This document shows positions 9,047-18,296 of a DNA stretch of 64,000 nt, piece by piece. Made by a program: the position numbers and the translations under genes. A model generated the notes under the pieces. It did not search any database and was not told the origin of the DNA. It was given only the letters and a program-made list of their open reading frames with translations. Every line of letters starts with the position of its first letter. The first letter of the stretch is position 1. Source of the DNA: Agrobacterium fabrum str. C58 (GTDB taxonomy: Bacteria > Pseudomonadota > Alphaproteobacteria > Rhizobiales > Rhizobiaceae); the NCBI RefSeq assembly GCF_000092025.1, contig NC_003062.2:122001-186000 (forward strand). The letters are read 5' to 3'.

Positions 9047-10558
9047 TTGAGTATGGACCCTGCAATCGAGCTTATGGGCATCGACAAGAAATTCGGTGCC
9101 GTTCACGCCAATAAAAATATCAATCTGAGCGTTGCCAAGGGTACGATCCACGGCATCATCGGGGAAAACGGTGCCGGAAAATCGACCCTGATGTCGATCC
9201 TCTACGGTTTTTACCAGGCGGATGCCGGTGAAATCCGCGTGAATGGCAAGCCTGTTACGATCCGTGACAGTCAGGCCGCGATTAGTGCCGGCATCGGCAT
9301 GGTGCACCAGCATTTCATGCTCGTGGAAAATTTCACCGTGCTGGAAAATGTCATGCTGGGTGCAGAAGGCGGCGCATTGCTGGCCAGGGGCCGGGCAGGA
9401 GCGCGCAGGGAACTGAAGCGTCTTGAAGACGATTACGGGCTGGAAGTCGATCCCGATGCGGTGATCGAGGAACTGCCTGTTGGTCTGCAGCAGCGCGTCG
9501 AAATCCTCAAAGCCATGTATCGTGGCGCCGAAATCCTGATCCTTGATGAGCCGACCGGTGTCCTGACCCCGGCTGAGGCGGATCACCTGTTCAAGATCCT
9601 TGGCGTTCTGCGCGAGCAGGGCAAGACCATCATTCTCATCACCCACAAGCTGCGTGAAATCATGGCGATCACGGATTCCGTCTCCGTCATGCGCCGCGGC
9701 GAAATGGTGGCGACCCGCAAGACATCCGAAACGAGTGTCGAGGAACTGGCCGAACTGATGGTCGGCCGCCGCGTGCTGCTGCGGGTAGAAAAGGGCGAGA
9801 CGACGCCGGGCGATGTGTTGCTGTCCATTCGCAATCTCACCGTCAAGGACAGCCGTGGTGTCACCATGGTGGATGATGTCTCGCTCGATGTCCGCGCCGG
9901 TGAAATCGTCGGCATTGCCGGTGTTGCCGGCAATGGTCAGTCAGAGCTGCTGGAAGCTATCGCCGGCATCCGCAAGCCCTATTCCGGCGAAATCTGGGTG
10001 GACGGACAGAAGGTGGACCGCCCGGATCCGGCGATCCTGCGCAAGCTTGGCCTCGCCCATATCCCGGAAGACCGCCACCATATGGGGCTGGTGCTGAAAT
10101 TCGAGGAATATGAAAACTCCATCCTCGGTTATCACCATGACGAGCGTTACGGCAAAGGACCCTTCCTGAACCCCGAGGCCATTCGTAAGGATGCGGTCGA
10201 GAAGATCGAGAAATACGATATCCGCCCGCCGAACCCGCAGCTGAAGACAGCCAATTTTTCCGGCGGCAACCAGCAGAAGATCGTCGTCGCCCGCGAAATC
10301 GAACGCGACCCGAAGATGCTGATCATCGGCCAGCCCACCCGCGGTGTCGATATCGGCGCGATCGAATTCATCCATCGCCGCATCATCGAGATGCGCGATG
10401 CCGGAAAGGCGATCTTGCTGGTTTCGGTCGAACTCGATGAAATTCGTTCCCTTTCGGACCGGATCATGGTCATGTTCGCGGGCCGTGTCGTTGGAGAAAA
10501 AACGGCGGAAGCCGAAGAACAGACGCTGGGCCTGATGATGGCCGGTATCGCCGCATGA
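9047..10558 (+). CDS. Nucleoside ABC transporter ATPase (two fused ATP-binding domains)
   Basis: About 503 residues with two ABC domains in tandem, the sugar/nucleoside (CUT2-like) design. Domain 1 has Walker A GENGAGKST near residue 40 and ILILDEPTGVLTPAEADHL near 165. Domain 2 has a degenerate Walker A, GVAGNGQSELLEA, then NFSGGNQQKIVVAREI and a weakened Walker B, MLIIGQPTRGVDIGA. The degenerate second site is normal for this family. Start choice: GGAGAGG (9034-9040) is six bases from TTG 9047 and twelve from ATG 9053, so TTG is preferred but the ATG remains possible. It energises the permeases that follow. Confidence 0.92.
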   Translation: MSMDPAIELMGIDKKFGAVHANKNINLSVAKGTIHGIIGENGAGKSTLMSILYGFYQADAGEIRVNGKPVTIRDSQAAISAGIGMVHQHFMLVENFTVLENVMLGAEGGALLARGRAGARRELKRLEDDYGLEVDPDAVIEELPVGLQQRVEILKAMYRGAEILILDEPTGVLTPAEADHLFKILGVLREQGKTIILITHKLREIMAITDSVSVMRRGEMVATRKTSETSVEELAELMVGRRVLLRVEKGETTPGDVLLSIRNLTVKDSRGVTMVDDVSLDVRAGEIVGIAGVAGNGQSELLEAIAGIRKPYSGEIWVDGQKVDRPDPAILRKLGLAHIPEDRHHMGLVLKFEEYENSILGYHHDERYGKGPFLNPEAIRKDAVEKIEKYDIRPPNPQLKTANFSGGNQQKIVVAREIERDPKMLIIGQPTRGVDIGAIEFIHRRIIEMRDAGKAILLVSVELDEIRSLSDRIMVMFAGRVVGEKTAEAEEQTLGLMMAGIAA

Positions 10559-10565
10559 GGCATGA

Positions 10566-11669
10566 ATGAGCACCGCTTCCACCCCCCTGCCAAACTGGAT
10601 CAGCTACGGCCTGTTGCCGCTGCTGAATGTCGTCACCGCCTTCCTGATTTCCGGCCTCGTCGTCTGGTCGATTGGGGAAAACCCGCTGGCGGCGCTTCGC
10701 CTGCTGATCGAAGGCGCGCTCGGCCGAGGTGACGCCATTGGCTTCACGCTGTTTTACACGACGAGCTTCATCTTCACCGGCCTCTCCGTTGCCGTTGCCT
10801 TCCATGCCGGTCTGTTCAACATCGGCTCCGAAGGTCAGGCCTATGTTGGTGGTCTGGGTGCGGCGCTGGTGGCGCTGGCGCTTGACCGTTACGTGCCCTG
10901 GTATGTGACGATGCCCTTCGCCGTCATCGGTGCTGCGGTTTTTGGTGCCGCCTGGGCCTTTATTCCGGCCTGGCTTCAAGCCAAACGCGGTAGCCATGTC
11001 GTCATCACCACCATCATGTTCAACTTCATCGCTGCGGCCTTGATGGTTTATCTTTTGGTGAATGTGCTGATCGTGCCGGGCAAGATGGCGCCGGAAACGC
11101 GCACCTTCTTGCCCGGTGGCCAACTGCCGAAGCTGGACTGGCTGATGGCGTGGTTCGGCCTCAAGCTCGGACCGGCACCGTTCAACGTGTCCTTCCTCAT
11201 CGCTCTGGTCATGTGTTTTCTCGTCTGGGTGCTGATCTGGCGCACCAAGCTCGGTTATGAAATGCGCACGCTGGGCGTCAGCCCGTCGGCAGCCATCTAT
11301 GCCGGCATTCCCTATTCACGCACCGTCATCATCGCCATGCTCATTTCCGGCGGTCTGGCGGGCATGATGGCGCTGAACCCGGTCATGGGCGCGTCCGCCC
11401 GCCTGCAGGTGGAATTTGTCGGGGGTGCGGGCTTTGTCGGCATTGCTGTTTCGCTGATGGGGCGGAGTCATCCGCTCGGCATCATCTTCTCGGCATTGCT
11501 GTTCGGCATTCTCTATCAGGGCGGCGCAGACCTTTCCTTCGAGATGCCCAACATTACCCGCGAGATGATCGTGGTCATCCAGGGTCTGGTAATCCTGTTC
11601 GCCGGCGCGCTGGAATATATGTACCGGCCCGCGATCGTCCACATCTACCAGCGTCTGGCAAAGGGGTGA
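10566..11669 (+). CDS. Nucleoside ABC transporter permease 1
   Basis: A 367-residue membrane protein of the BPD_transp_2 family with about ten hydrophobic segments. The markers are FHAGLFNIGSEGQAYVGGLG near residue 80, VVITTIMFNFIAAAL near 145, YEMRTLGVSPSAAIYAGI near 225 and the GMMALNPVMG-GFVGIAVSLMGRSHPLGI stretch, as in YufP-type permeases. It starts seven bases after the ATPase gene and ends six bases before the second permease. Together the two permeases form the pore for nucleosides delivered by the BMP-type protein. Confidence 0.92.
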   Translation: MSTASTPLPNWISYGLLPLLNVVTAFLISGLVVWSIGENPLAALRLLIEGALGRGDAIGFTLFYTTSFIFTGLSVAVAFHAGLFNIGSEGQAYVGGLGAALVALALDRYVPWYVTMPFAVIGAAVFGAAWAFIPAWLQAKRGSHVVITTIMFNFIAAALMVYLLVNVLIVPGKMAPETRTFLPGGQLPKLDWLMAWFGLKLGPAPFNVSFLIALVMCFLVWVLIWRTKLGYEMRTLGVSPSAAIYAGIPYSRTVIIAMLISGGLAGMMALNPVMGASARLQVEFVGGAGFVGIAVSLMGRSHPLGIIFSALLFGILYQGGADLSFEMPNITREMIVVIQGLVILFAGALEYMYRPAIVHIYQRLAKG

Positions 11670-11675
11670 GCTGAC

Positions 11676-12647
11676 ATGGATTTTTTCGATATGCTGGTCA
11701 GCATTCTCGGCTCGACCGTCCGCCTCACCATCCCGCTGCTCTTCACCGCACTTGCCGGGCTGTTTTCCGAGCGCGCCGGCGTGTTCGATATCGGCCTTGA
11801 AGGCAAGATGCTGGCGGCGGCCTTTGCTTCCGCCTGCGTCGCCTATCTTACCGCAAACCCGTGGGCTGGCCTTCTGGCCGGCATTGGGGTCTCCATACTG
11901 TTTTCTCTGATCCATGGCTTTGCCGTCATCACCAATCGCGGCAACCAGATCGTGTCAGGCGTGGCGCTCAACTTCATCGCCGCCGGACTGACGGTGGTTC
12001 TGGGGCAGGCCTGGTTCGGACAGGGCGGGCGCACGCCGCAATTACCGGGGGAAGGGCGTTTTGCGCCGATCATCCTGCCCGGTGCGGATGCGATGCGCGA
12101 GGTGCCCTTCATCGGCCCGCTTTATGCCAATGTCATTTCCGGCAACAATATCCTGACCTATCTCGCATTCCTCGCGGTGCCGCTCTCCTGGTGGGTGCTG
12201 TACCGCACCCGTTTTGGCCTGCGCCTGCGCGCCGTCGGTGAAAATCCGGGTGCTGTCGATACGGCCGGCATTTCGGTGACATGGATGCGTTACCGCGCTG
12301 TCATCGTCGCCGGTTTCCTCTGCGGTTTCTCAGGTGCCTATCTCGCCGTTGCACAATCGGCTGCCTTCATCGCCAACATGTCGGCCGGCAAGGGTTATAT
12401 TGCGCTTGCCGCGCTGATCTTCGCGAAATGGAAGCCGGTGCCAGTCATGTTTGCCTGCCTGCTGTTCGGTTTTCTGGATGCTTTCGCCAATTTCATGCAG
12501 GGCAAATCCGTGCCTGGCATCGGCGAGGTGCCGGTGCAGATTTTCCAGGCCATGCCCTATATCCTGACCTGCATCCTGCTTGCCGGTTTCATCGGCGTTG
12601 CCAAGCCCCCCAAGGCCGGTGGCGTTGCCTATGCGAAGGAGCGTTAA
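11676..12647 (+). CDS. Nucleoside ABC transporter permease 2
   Basis: A 323-residue membrane protein, YufQ-like partner of the preceding permease. FSERAGVFDIGLEGKMLAAAF near residue 30, GNQIVSGVALNFIAAGLTVV near 90, TRFGLRLRAVGENPGAVDTAGI near 180 and GKGYIALAALIFAKWKP near 235 are family signatures. Eight or more hydrophobic segments are present. The stop is four bases before cdd, and GAAGGAG in its last codons serves as the cdd ribosome binding site, so import and breakdown are made from one message. Confidence 0.92.
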   Translation: MDFFDMLVSILGSTVRLTIPLLFTALAGLFSERAGVFDIGLEGKMLAAAFASACVAYLTANPWAGLLAGIGVSILFSLIHGFAVITNRGNQIVSGVALNFIAAGLTVVLGQAWFGQGGRTPQLPGEGRFAPIILPGADAMREVPFIGPLYANVISGNNILTYLAFLAVPLSWWVLYRTRFGLRLRAVGENPGAVDTAGISVTWMRYRAVIVAGFLCGFSGAYLAVAQSAAFIANMSAGKGYIALAALIFAKWKPVPVMFACLLFGFLDAFANFMQGKSVPGIGEVPVQIFQAMPYILTCILLAGFIGVAKPPKAGGVAYAKER

Positions 12648-12651
12648 ACCC

Positions 12652-13056
12652 ATGTCCTCCGACCCAAAATCCCATGCCCTGTTCGAGGCGGCGGTGGAGG
12701 CCATGGCCTTCGCTTATGCGCCCTATTCGAAATTTCCGGTCGGCGCAGCGATCCGCGCTGAAGATGGAAAAATCTATACGGGCGCCAATATCGAGAATAT
12801 CTCCTTCCCTCAAGGCTGGTGCGCGGAGCCATCAGCCATCAGCGCCATGATCATGGGCGGAGCGAAAAAGATCAGCGAAGTGGCCGTCATCGCTGAAAAG
12901 CTGCCGCTCTGCTCTCCCTGCGGCGGTTGCCGGCAGAAGATTGCGGAATTCGCCACGCCGGAGACGAAGATTTATCTTTGCGACGAAACTGGCGTCCAGA
13001 AAGTCATGACCATGGAAGAGCTTTTGCCCTCCGTCTTCAAGACCGAGCTGCCCTGA
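12652..13056 (+). CDS. cdd: Cytidine deaminase
   Basis: A 134-residue homotetrameric-type CDA that converts cytidine and deoxycytidine to uridine and deoxyuridine. YAPYSKFPVGAAI lies near residue 22, NIENISFPQGWCAEPSAI near 45 gives the CAE zinc and proton-shuttle site, and LCSPCGGCRQKI near 85 supplies the other two zinc cysteines. The start is ATG 12652, after AAGGAG in the end of the permease gene. Its TGA overlaps the ATG of pnp by one base, so the two are translationally coupled. Confidence 0.95.
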   Translation: MSSDPKSHALFEAAVEAMAFAYAPYSKFPVGAAIRAEDGKIYTGANIENISFPQGWCAEPSAISAMIMGGAKKISEVAVIAEKLPLCSPCGGCRQKIAEFATPETKIYLCDETGVQKVMTMEELLPSVFKTELP

Positions 13057-13856
13057 TGACGGACGGTCTGATCGATATTCTGGTGGAGCGCCTGAACGGC
13101 CTCATGCCGCGCGTCGCCATAGTTCTGGGGTCTGGCCTTGGTTCGCTGGTGGAAGAGGTAAGCGATCCGATCCGCGTGCCCTATGCCAATCTTCCCGGCT
13201 TCCCCACAAGCGGCGTTTCCGGCCATGCGGGCGAGCTGGTGGCTGGTTATCTGGGTGGTGAGCCTGTCATGATGCTCTCCGGCCGGGTGCATTATTACGA
13301 AAAGGGTGATCCGGCCGCCATGCGCGCGGTCATCGAAGCGCTTGCCGGTCTCGGCGTACAATCGCTCATCCTCACCAATTCGGCGGGTTCAGTCAGGCAG
13401 GACATGCCGCCCGGCTCGGTCATGCAGATCACTGACCATATCAATTATTCCGGCATGAACCCGCTGATCGGTGAAGAAAGCGACCGCCGCTTCGTTGGCA
13501 TGACTACGGCTTATGATCCGGATCTCATGCTCGCCATGCGCAATGCCGCCATCCGCGCGACAGTTCCGCTGTTCGGCGGCGTCTATATGTGGTTTTCGGG
13601 ACCGAGCTTCGAAACGCCGGCAGAAATCCGCATGGCGCGGGTGCTGGGTGCAGATGCCGTCGGCATGTCCACGGTGCCGGAAGTCATCCTTGCGCGCTTT
13701 TTCGGGATGCGCGTTGCTGCCGCATCGGTTATTACCAACTACGGTGCCGGCATGACCGGCGCGGAACTGAGCCATGAAGAAACCAAGGATATGGCTCCCG
13801 TGGGCGGCAAAAGACTTGCCGCCATCCTAAAGGAAATGATCGCAGGAGGAGCGTGA
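13056..13856 (+). CDS. Purine nucleoside phosphorylase (trimeric type)
   Basis: The 266-residue product belongs to the PNP_UDP_1 family, trimeric branch: VAIVLGSGLGSLVEEV near residue 18, SGHAGELVAGYLGG near 50, SGRVHYYEKGDP near 70, ILTNSAGSVRQDMPPG near 105, and the base-binding GPSFETPAEIRMARVLGADAVGMSTVPEV near 185. It splits purine nucleosides to base and (deoxy)ribose 1-phosphate. It overlaps cdd by one base and its TGA lies two bases before the deoC ATG. The symbol could be punA or deoD by annotation habit; the sequence does not decide specificity between inosine and guanosine. Confidence 0.93.
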   Translation: MTDGLIDILVERLNGLMPRVAIVLGSGLGSLVEEVSDPIRVPYANLPGFPTSGVSGHAGELVAGYLGGEPVMMLSGRVHYYEKGDPAAMRAVIEALAGLGVQSLILTNSAGSVRQDMPPGSVMQITDHINYSGMNPLIGEESDRRFVGMTTAYDPDLMLAMRNAAIRATVPLFGGVYMWFSGPSFETPAEIRMARVLGADAVGMSTVPEVILARFFGMRVAAASVITNYGAGMTGAELSHEETKDMAPVGGKRLAAILKEMIAGGA

Positions 13857-13858
13857 CC

Positions 13859-14632
13859 ATGGAACTCCAGCGTCCGCGCGAAGCGGCTGCCCTCACTTTG
13901 TCCTTGCTGGACCTGACCAATCTTAGGGAAGACTGCACGCCGCAGCAGATCGCAACCCTCTGCCAGCGGGCGCATACGGAGTTTGGCAACACCGCTGCCA
14001 TTTGCATCTGGCCGCGTTTCGTCGCGCAGGCCCGAGCGGCGTTCGGAAAAGACCACACGATTCGCATCGCAACGGTCGTGAATTTCCCCTCCGGCGATCT
14101 CGATGTCGCGACCGTGGTTGCGGAAACGGAAGCTGCAATCGGCGATGGCGCCGACGAAATCGATCTGGTCATTCCCTATCGTAAATTCATGGCAGGCGAT
14201 GAATCGGCGGTGGCCGAAATGATCGCGGCCGTGCGTAAGGCTTGCGCGGCACCTGTGTTGCTCAAGGTCATTCTTGAGACCGGTGAGCTGAAGGACAAGG
14301 CCCTGATCCGCCGTGCCTCGGAAATCGCCATTGCCGAAGGGGCGGATTTCATCAAGACCTCGACCGGCAAGGTCGCCGTCAATGCCACGCTGGAAGCGGC
14401 CGATATCATGCTGCAGGCGATCCGGGACAGCAAAAAGAAGGTGGGCTTCAAGCCGGCCGGCGGCATCGGCACGGTGGAGGACGCGACACTATACCTGCGG
14501 CTGGCGGAAACCATCATGGCGCCCAACTGGGCCATGCCGTCGACCTTCCGTTTCGGTGCCTCGGGCGTCCTCGATGATGTGCTGAACGTGCTGGCCGGCG
14601 GCGAACCGGCCAAGGCCGCCAGCGGGTATTGA
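13859..14632 (+). CDS. deoC: Deoxyribose-phosphate aldolase
   Basis: A 257-residue class I aldolase that splits 2-deoxyribose 5-phosphate to acetaldehyde and glyceraldehyde 3-phosphate. The Schiff-base lysine is in GADFIKTSTGK near residue 165, with VKVILETGEL (LLKVILET) near 140 and VGFKPAGGIGTVEDA near 200 supplying the second lysine of the proton relay. Start choice: AGGAGG (13844-13849) is nine bases before ATG 13859 and only three before an in-frame GTG at 13853. It overlaps deoA by four bases. Confidence 0.95.
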   Translation: MELQRPREAAALTLSLLDLTNLREDCTPQQIATLCQRAHTEFGNTAAICIWPRFVAQARAAFGKDHTIRIATVVNFPSGDLDVATVVAETEAAIGDGADEIDLVIPYRKFMAGDESAVAEMIAAVRKACAAPVLLKVILETGELKDKALIRRASEIAIAEGADFIKTSTGKVAVNATLEAADIMLQAIRDSKKKVGFKPAGGIGTVEDATLYLRLAETIMAPNWAMPSTFRFGASGVLDDVLNVLAGGEPAKAASGY

Positions 14633-15945
14633 GCTTGATCCCGCAGGAAATCATCCGCCGCAAACGCGATGGCCTGTCGCTCGCGCCACAGGAGATTGCC
14701 GCTTTCATCGAAGCGCTGTCGAAAGACGGCATATCGGAAGGGCAGGCGGCCGCTTTTGCCATGGCGGTGTTTTTCCGTGGCATGAACCGCGACGAAATGG
14801 TGGCGCTGACGCTTGCCATGCGCGACAGCGGCGATGTCCTCTCCTGGCGCGATATTGGCAGGCCGGTGGCGGACAAGCATTCCACCGGCGGTGTCGGTGA
14901 CAATGTCTCCCTGATGCTGGCTCCCATCGTTGCCGCCTGCGGTCTTGCGGTGCCGATGATATCAGGCAGGGGCCTTGGCCACACCGGTGGCACGCTCGAC
15001 AAGCTGGAAGCCATCCCCGGTTATGATGTCATGCCGGATGAGGCTCTGTTTCGCCGGACGGTGCAGTCGGTGGGCTGCGCCATCATCGGCCAGACGGGCG
15101 ATCTCGCCCCCGCCGACAAACGCCTCTACGCTATCAGGGACGTGACGGCGACCGTCGATTCCATTCCGCTGATTACCGCTTCCATTCTTTCGAAGAAGCT
15201 CGCGGCCGGGCTTGAGACGCTGGTTCTCGACGTGAAGGTCGGCAACGGCGCCTTCATGCAAAGCCTGGAGGATGCCCGCATTCTCGCCCGCGCGCTGGTC
15301 GATGTGGCGAATGGCGCCGGCCTGCCGACGACGGCGCTGATCACCGACATGAACCAGCCGCTCTGCGATGCAGCCGGCAATGCCGTCGAAATTGTCAACT
15401 GCCTGGAGTTTCTGGCCGGTGGAAAGGCCGGCACCCGTCTGGAGAAGGTGGTCCTATCCTTCGCCGCAGAAATGCTGGTGCAGGCTCGCAAAGCCGCGAC
15501 ATTGGAGGAAGGCGAGGCGCTGGCGTCGGCGGCTCTCTCCTCCGGCCGCGCCATGGAGATCTTCGCGCGGATGGTTTCGGTACTGGGCGGCCCGTCGGAT
15601 TTTATCGAGAATCCATCCCGTTACTTGGCCTGTGCACCGATCATCCTCCCGGTTCCCGCTGCACGAAGCGGCTGGCTCGCATCCTGTGCAACGCGCGATC
15701 TCGGCATGGTTGTCGTCGAACTCGGCGGCGGCAGAACAAAACCCTCGGACACCATCAATCCGGCAGTCGGTATTTCGGATATTCTGCCGCTTGGCGTAAG
15801 GGTGGAGAAGGGCGAGCCGATCGCCGTCGTTCACGCAGCCTCCAGCGAAGACGCGGAGCGTGCGGTCAAGAGAATAGAGGACTGTTTTGGGATTGCGGAT
15901 AACGCTCCGGAAATCGCGGCATCTGTCCTCGAGCGGATCACCTGA
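14629..15945 (+). CDS. deoA: Thymidine phosphorylase
   Basis: The 438-residue product is a normal-length thymidine phosphorylase: QEIIRRKRDGLSL at the N terminus, VADKHSTGGVGDNVSLMLAPI near residue 82 for phosphate binding, SGRGLGHTGGTLDKLEAIPG near 112 and GNGAFMQSLEDA near 205. It converts thymidine plus phosphate to thymine and deoxyribose 1-phosphate, which DeoB then isomerises. There is no ATG at the beginning: TTG at 14629 (overlapping the deoC stop) or TTG at 14635 must start it, and the family would fit 14635 well. Its last eight bases overlap the converging aspartic protease gene. Confidence 0.94.
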   Translation: MSLIPQEIIRRKRDGLSLAPQEIAAFIEALSKDGISEGQAAAFAMAVFFRGMNRDEMVALTLAMRDSGDVLSWRDIGRPVADKHSTGGVGDNVSLMLAPIVAACGLAVPMISGRGLGHTGGTLDKLEAIPGYDVMPDEALFRRTVQSVGCAIIGQTGDLAPADKRLYAIRDVTATVDSIPLITASILSKKLAAGLETLVLDVKVGNGAFMQSLEDARILARALVDVANGAGLPTTALITDMNQPLCDAAGNAVEIVNCLEFLAGGKAGTRLEKVVLSFAAEMLVQARKAATLEEGEALASAALSSGRAMEIFARMVSVLGGPSDFIENPSRYLACAPIILPVPAARSGWLASCATRDLGMVVVELGGGRTKPSDTINPAVGISDILPLGVRVEKGEPIAVVHAASSEDAERAVKRIEDCFGIADNAPEIAASVLERIT

Positions 15946-16474
15946 CCAGCCGCATTTCGCCGCCCGATACCTTAAAGGACGATAGTTGCTTCAAAAAGCT
16001 CATGCCGACCAGCATGTTGCTCAGTGCATTGTCCTTCAGCACCATGGTATCGACATTCTGAACGCGGATCGCGCCAATCTCCACCCGGTCGAGTTTCACA
16101 TGGGCCGCCAGGGTCTGACCATTGGCTGTCGAAATCGCATATTTGAAATCGAGGCTGTTGACGCCGTAACCGAGCCGGCGCGCCATCGTCTCGTTGATCG
16201 CCACCATGGAGGCACCGGTATCGACAAGCCCGTCGAATGATTTGCCGTTGATGCGGAAGGTGGCATTGAAGTGACCGCGTTCATCCGCCTTCAGGCTGAC
16301 GCTGCCCAGCGAAACCGGCTGCGGTCTGGAAGCTTCGGCGGTGGCGCCGGATTTTGCAGCGCCGGTTTCCGGGTGCGGCTGAAATTTTTCCATCAGCGCT
16401 GGAATCTGCGTGGCGCTGACTGAAAGACCGACAAGCAGAAAAATCGCACGCGCCAGCAAGTGATTGCTCCTCAT
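15938..16474 (-). CDS. TIGR02281-type clan AA aspartic protease, membrane-anchored
   Basis: A 178-residue protein with an N-terminal hydrophobic anchor (LLARAIFLLVGLSVSATQI, residues 6-25), a linker of about 45 residues, and a retropepsin-like domain from residue 60. The active site is FDGLVDTGASMVAINE, with the DTGA triplet; ISTANGQTLAAHVKLDRVEIGAI and LVGMSFLKQLSSFKVSGGEMRL follow. Such proteins are periplasm-facing single-domain proteases that would act as dimers; their substrates are unknown. The start ATG 16474 is preferred to TTG 16480. The 3' end overlaps deoA by eight bases in opposite orientation. Confidence 0.85.
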   Translation of the reverse strand: MRSNHLLARAIFLLVGLSVSATQIPALMEKFQPHPETGAAKSGATAEASRPQPVSLGSVSLKADERGHFNATFRINGKSFDGLVDTGASMVAINETMARRLGYGVNSLDFKYAISTANGQTLAAHVKLDRVEIGAIRVQNVDTMVLKDNALSNMLVGMSFLKQLSSFKVSGGEMRLVR

Positions 16475-16527
16475 GGGCAAGGGTTAACCCTCTGCAGCAT
16501 AGGCGCAAAACATGCTGAAATCTTAAA

Positions 16528-16565
16528 AGAAAAAGCCATTCGCCGCTTATCGGGCGGCGAATGGC
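16528..16565 (-). terminator. Rho-independent terminator of upp
   Basis: Perfect 12-base arms GCCATTCGCCGC / GCGGCGAATGGC around a seven-base loop, followed on the minus strand by TTTTTCTTTT. It starts 28 bases after the upp stop. Confidence 0.9.
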
Positions 16566-16593
16566 TCAAACGGTTAAGCAAGGATGAACGGCG

Positions 16594-17223
16594 TTATTTG
16601 GTGCCGTACATGCGGTCACCGGCATCGCCGAGGCCGGGAACGATATAGCCTTTTTCGTTCAGGTGCCGGTCGATTGCGGCCGTGTAAATCGGCACATCGG
16701 GATGCGCTTCACGGAAATTCTTGATGCCCTCTGGTGCCGCCAGCAGACACAGGAAACGGATGTTCTTCGCACCGCGCTCTTTGAGCTTTTCAACGGCGGC
16801 GATGGAGGAATTGCCGGTCGCCAGCATCGGATCGACAACGATGACCAGGCGGGCATCGAGGCTTTCGGGAGCCTTGAAATAATATTCGACGGCCTCAAGC
16901 GTATCGTGGTCACGATAGACGCCGACATGCGCCACGCGTGCGGACGGAACCAACTCCAGCATGCCTTCCAGAAGACCATTGCCAGCGCGCAGGATGGAAG
17001 CGAAAACCAGCTTCTTGCCTTCCAGAACCGGTGCCTGAATGGTCTCGAGCGGCGTATCGATGGTTTCCATCGTCATTTCAAGATCACGCGTCACTTCATA
17101 GCAGAGCAGCGTCGAAATTTCCCTGAGCAGACGGCGGAAGCCGGCCGTGGAAGTTTCCTTCTTGCGCATGATGGTGAGTTTGTGCCGCACCAGCGGATGT
17201 TCGATGACTGTGACGCCGTCCAT
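16594..17223 (-). CDS. upp: Uracil phosphoribosyltransferase
   Basis: A 209-residue Upp that joins uracil to PRPP to give [27 protein letters not shown] lies at the N terminus, [25 protein letters not shown] near residue 78 and the PRPP loop [25 protein letters not shown] near 128; [17 protein letters not shown] closes the protein as in all Upp enzymes. It is the last gene of the minus-strand deoB-add-upp set and salvages uracil released from pyrimidine nucleosides. A strong terminator follows. Confidence 0.97.
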   Translation of the reverse strand: MDGVTVIEHPLVRHKLTIMRKKETSTAGFRRLLREISTLLCYEVTRDLEMTMETIDTPLETIQAPVLEGKKLVFASILRAGNGLLEGMLELVPSARVAHVGVYRDHDTLEAVEYYFKAPESLDARLVIVVDPMLATGNSSIAAVEKLKERGAKNIRFLCLLAAPEGIKNFREAHPDVPIYTAAIDRHLNEKGYIVPGLGDAGDRMYGTK

Positions 17224-17318
17224 GAAACTGGCCTTCCTTTTTATCTTATGCCCTGTAATTCACCGAAAGCACGTTTTTCGCAAGCCTTCTTCGCGGTTTT
17301 ACCCTGCCAACAACCGTC

Positions 17319-18296
17319 TCAGGCGTCACCCAATCTAGCAAGCAGCCGCTCGCGCGTTGCCTCGTCCACAAAGGCGCATTCCAGTGCGGTGCGAGTCATG
17401 CGGTTGATCTCGGCATCGTTGAAACCGAAAGCGTCCGCAGCCAGCGCATATTCCCGCGCAAGCGAGGTGAAGAAGAACGGCGGGTCGTCGGAACTGATGC
17501 AGACGCGCACCCCGGCATCGCTCAGAGCTTTCAGCGGGTGGCTGGCAAAATCGGGATAGACGCTGAGCGCGATATTGGAGCCGGGGCAGACTTCGAGGAC
17601 TGTTCCTGTCTCGACCAGCCGGGAGATGAGAGCGGCATCTTCGATAGCGCGCACGCCGTGGCCGATACGCGACGGTTTGACGAGATCGAGCGCGTCGGCA
17701 ACGCTTTCCGGCCCGCAAACCTCACCGGCATGGATCGTCAACCCAAGTCCCGCATCACGGGCGATATCGAAGGCGCGGGCGTAATCGGCAACCCGGCCCA
17801 TGCGTTCTTCGCCCGCCATGTTGAAGCCGGTTACCAGCGGATGCCTGATCCGCGCCGCATATTCGGCCGCCGCGATCACCCGCTCGGGGCCGAAATGCCG
17901 CTCGCCCGTGACGATGATGCGGGTTTCGATGCCGGTCTTTTCTTTCGCGATGCGGATACCCTCGGCAACGCCGGCGAGATAGGCGTCCGCGCCAAGCCCG
18001 ATGCGATCGCCATGATCCGGCGAAATGATCAGTTCGCTATAGATCGTATTGGCCTCGGCCAGTTCCGTCAGATAGGTTTCCGTCAGGACCGCATAGTCCT
18101 CATCGGACTTGAATACCTGCGCCACCGCATCGTAGCACTGGATGAATTCCGCAAAATCCGACCAGACATATTGGCCGTCGCGCAGAAAGCCGCTGGTGTC
18201 TATGCCGTATTTCTCCGCCTGTTTCACAACGAGGGCGGGGGGTGCTGCACCTTCGAGGTGGCAGTGAATTTCCGCTTTCAGCAAATGCGATGTCAA
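17319..18296 (-). CDS. add: Adenosine deaminase
   Basis: The 325-residue product carries the metal and catalytic motifs of the adenosine/AMP deaminase family: [14 protein letters not shown] near residue 8, the GLTIHAGE region near 190 with the zinc histidine and catalytic glutamate, [11 protein letters not shown] near 215, and [15 protein letters not shown] near 270. It converts (deoxy)adenosine to (deoxy)inosine for PNP. There is no ATG: a TTG at 18296 sits five bases after AGGAGC and overlaps the deoB stop (TTGA), so the longer open frame to 18470 is not used. Adenine deaminase activity of the same family cannot be excluded. Confidence 0.88.
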   Translation of the reverse strand: MTSHLLKAEIHCHLEGAAPPALVVKQAEKYGIDTSGFLRDGQYVWSDFAEFIQCYDAVAQVFKSDEDYAVLTETYLTELAEANTIYSELIISPDHGDRIGLGADAYLAGVAEGIRIAKEKTGIETRIIVTGERHFGPERVIAAAEYAARIRHPLVTGFNMAGEERMGRVADYARAFDIARDAGLGLTIHAGEVCGPESVADALDLVKPSRIGHGVRAIEDAALISRLVETGTVLEVCPGSNIALSVYPDFASHPLKALSDAGVRVCISSDDPPFFFTSLAREYALAADAFGFNDAEINRMTRTALECAFVDEATRERLLARLGDA

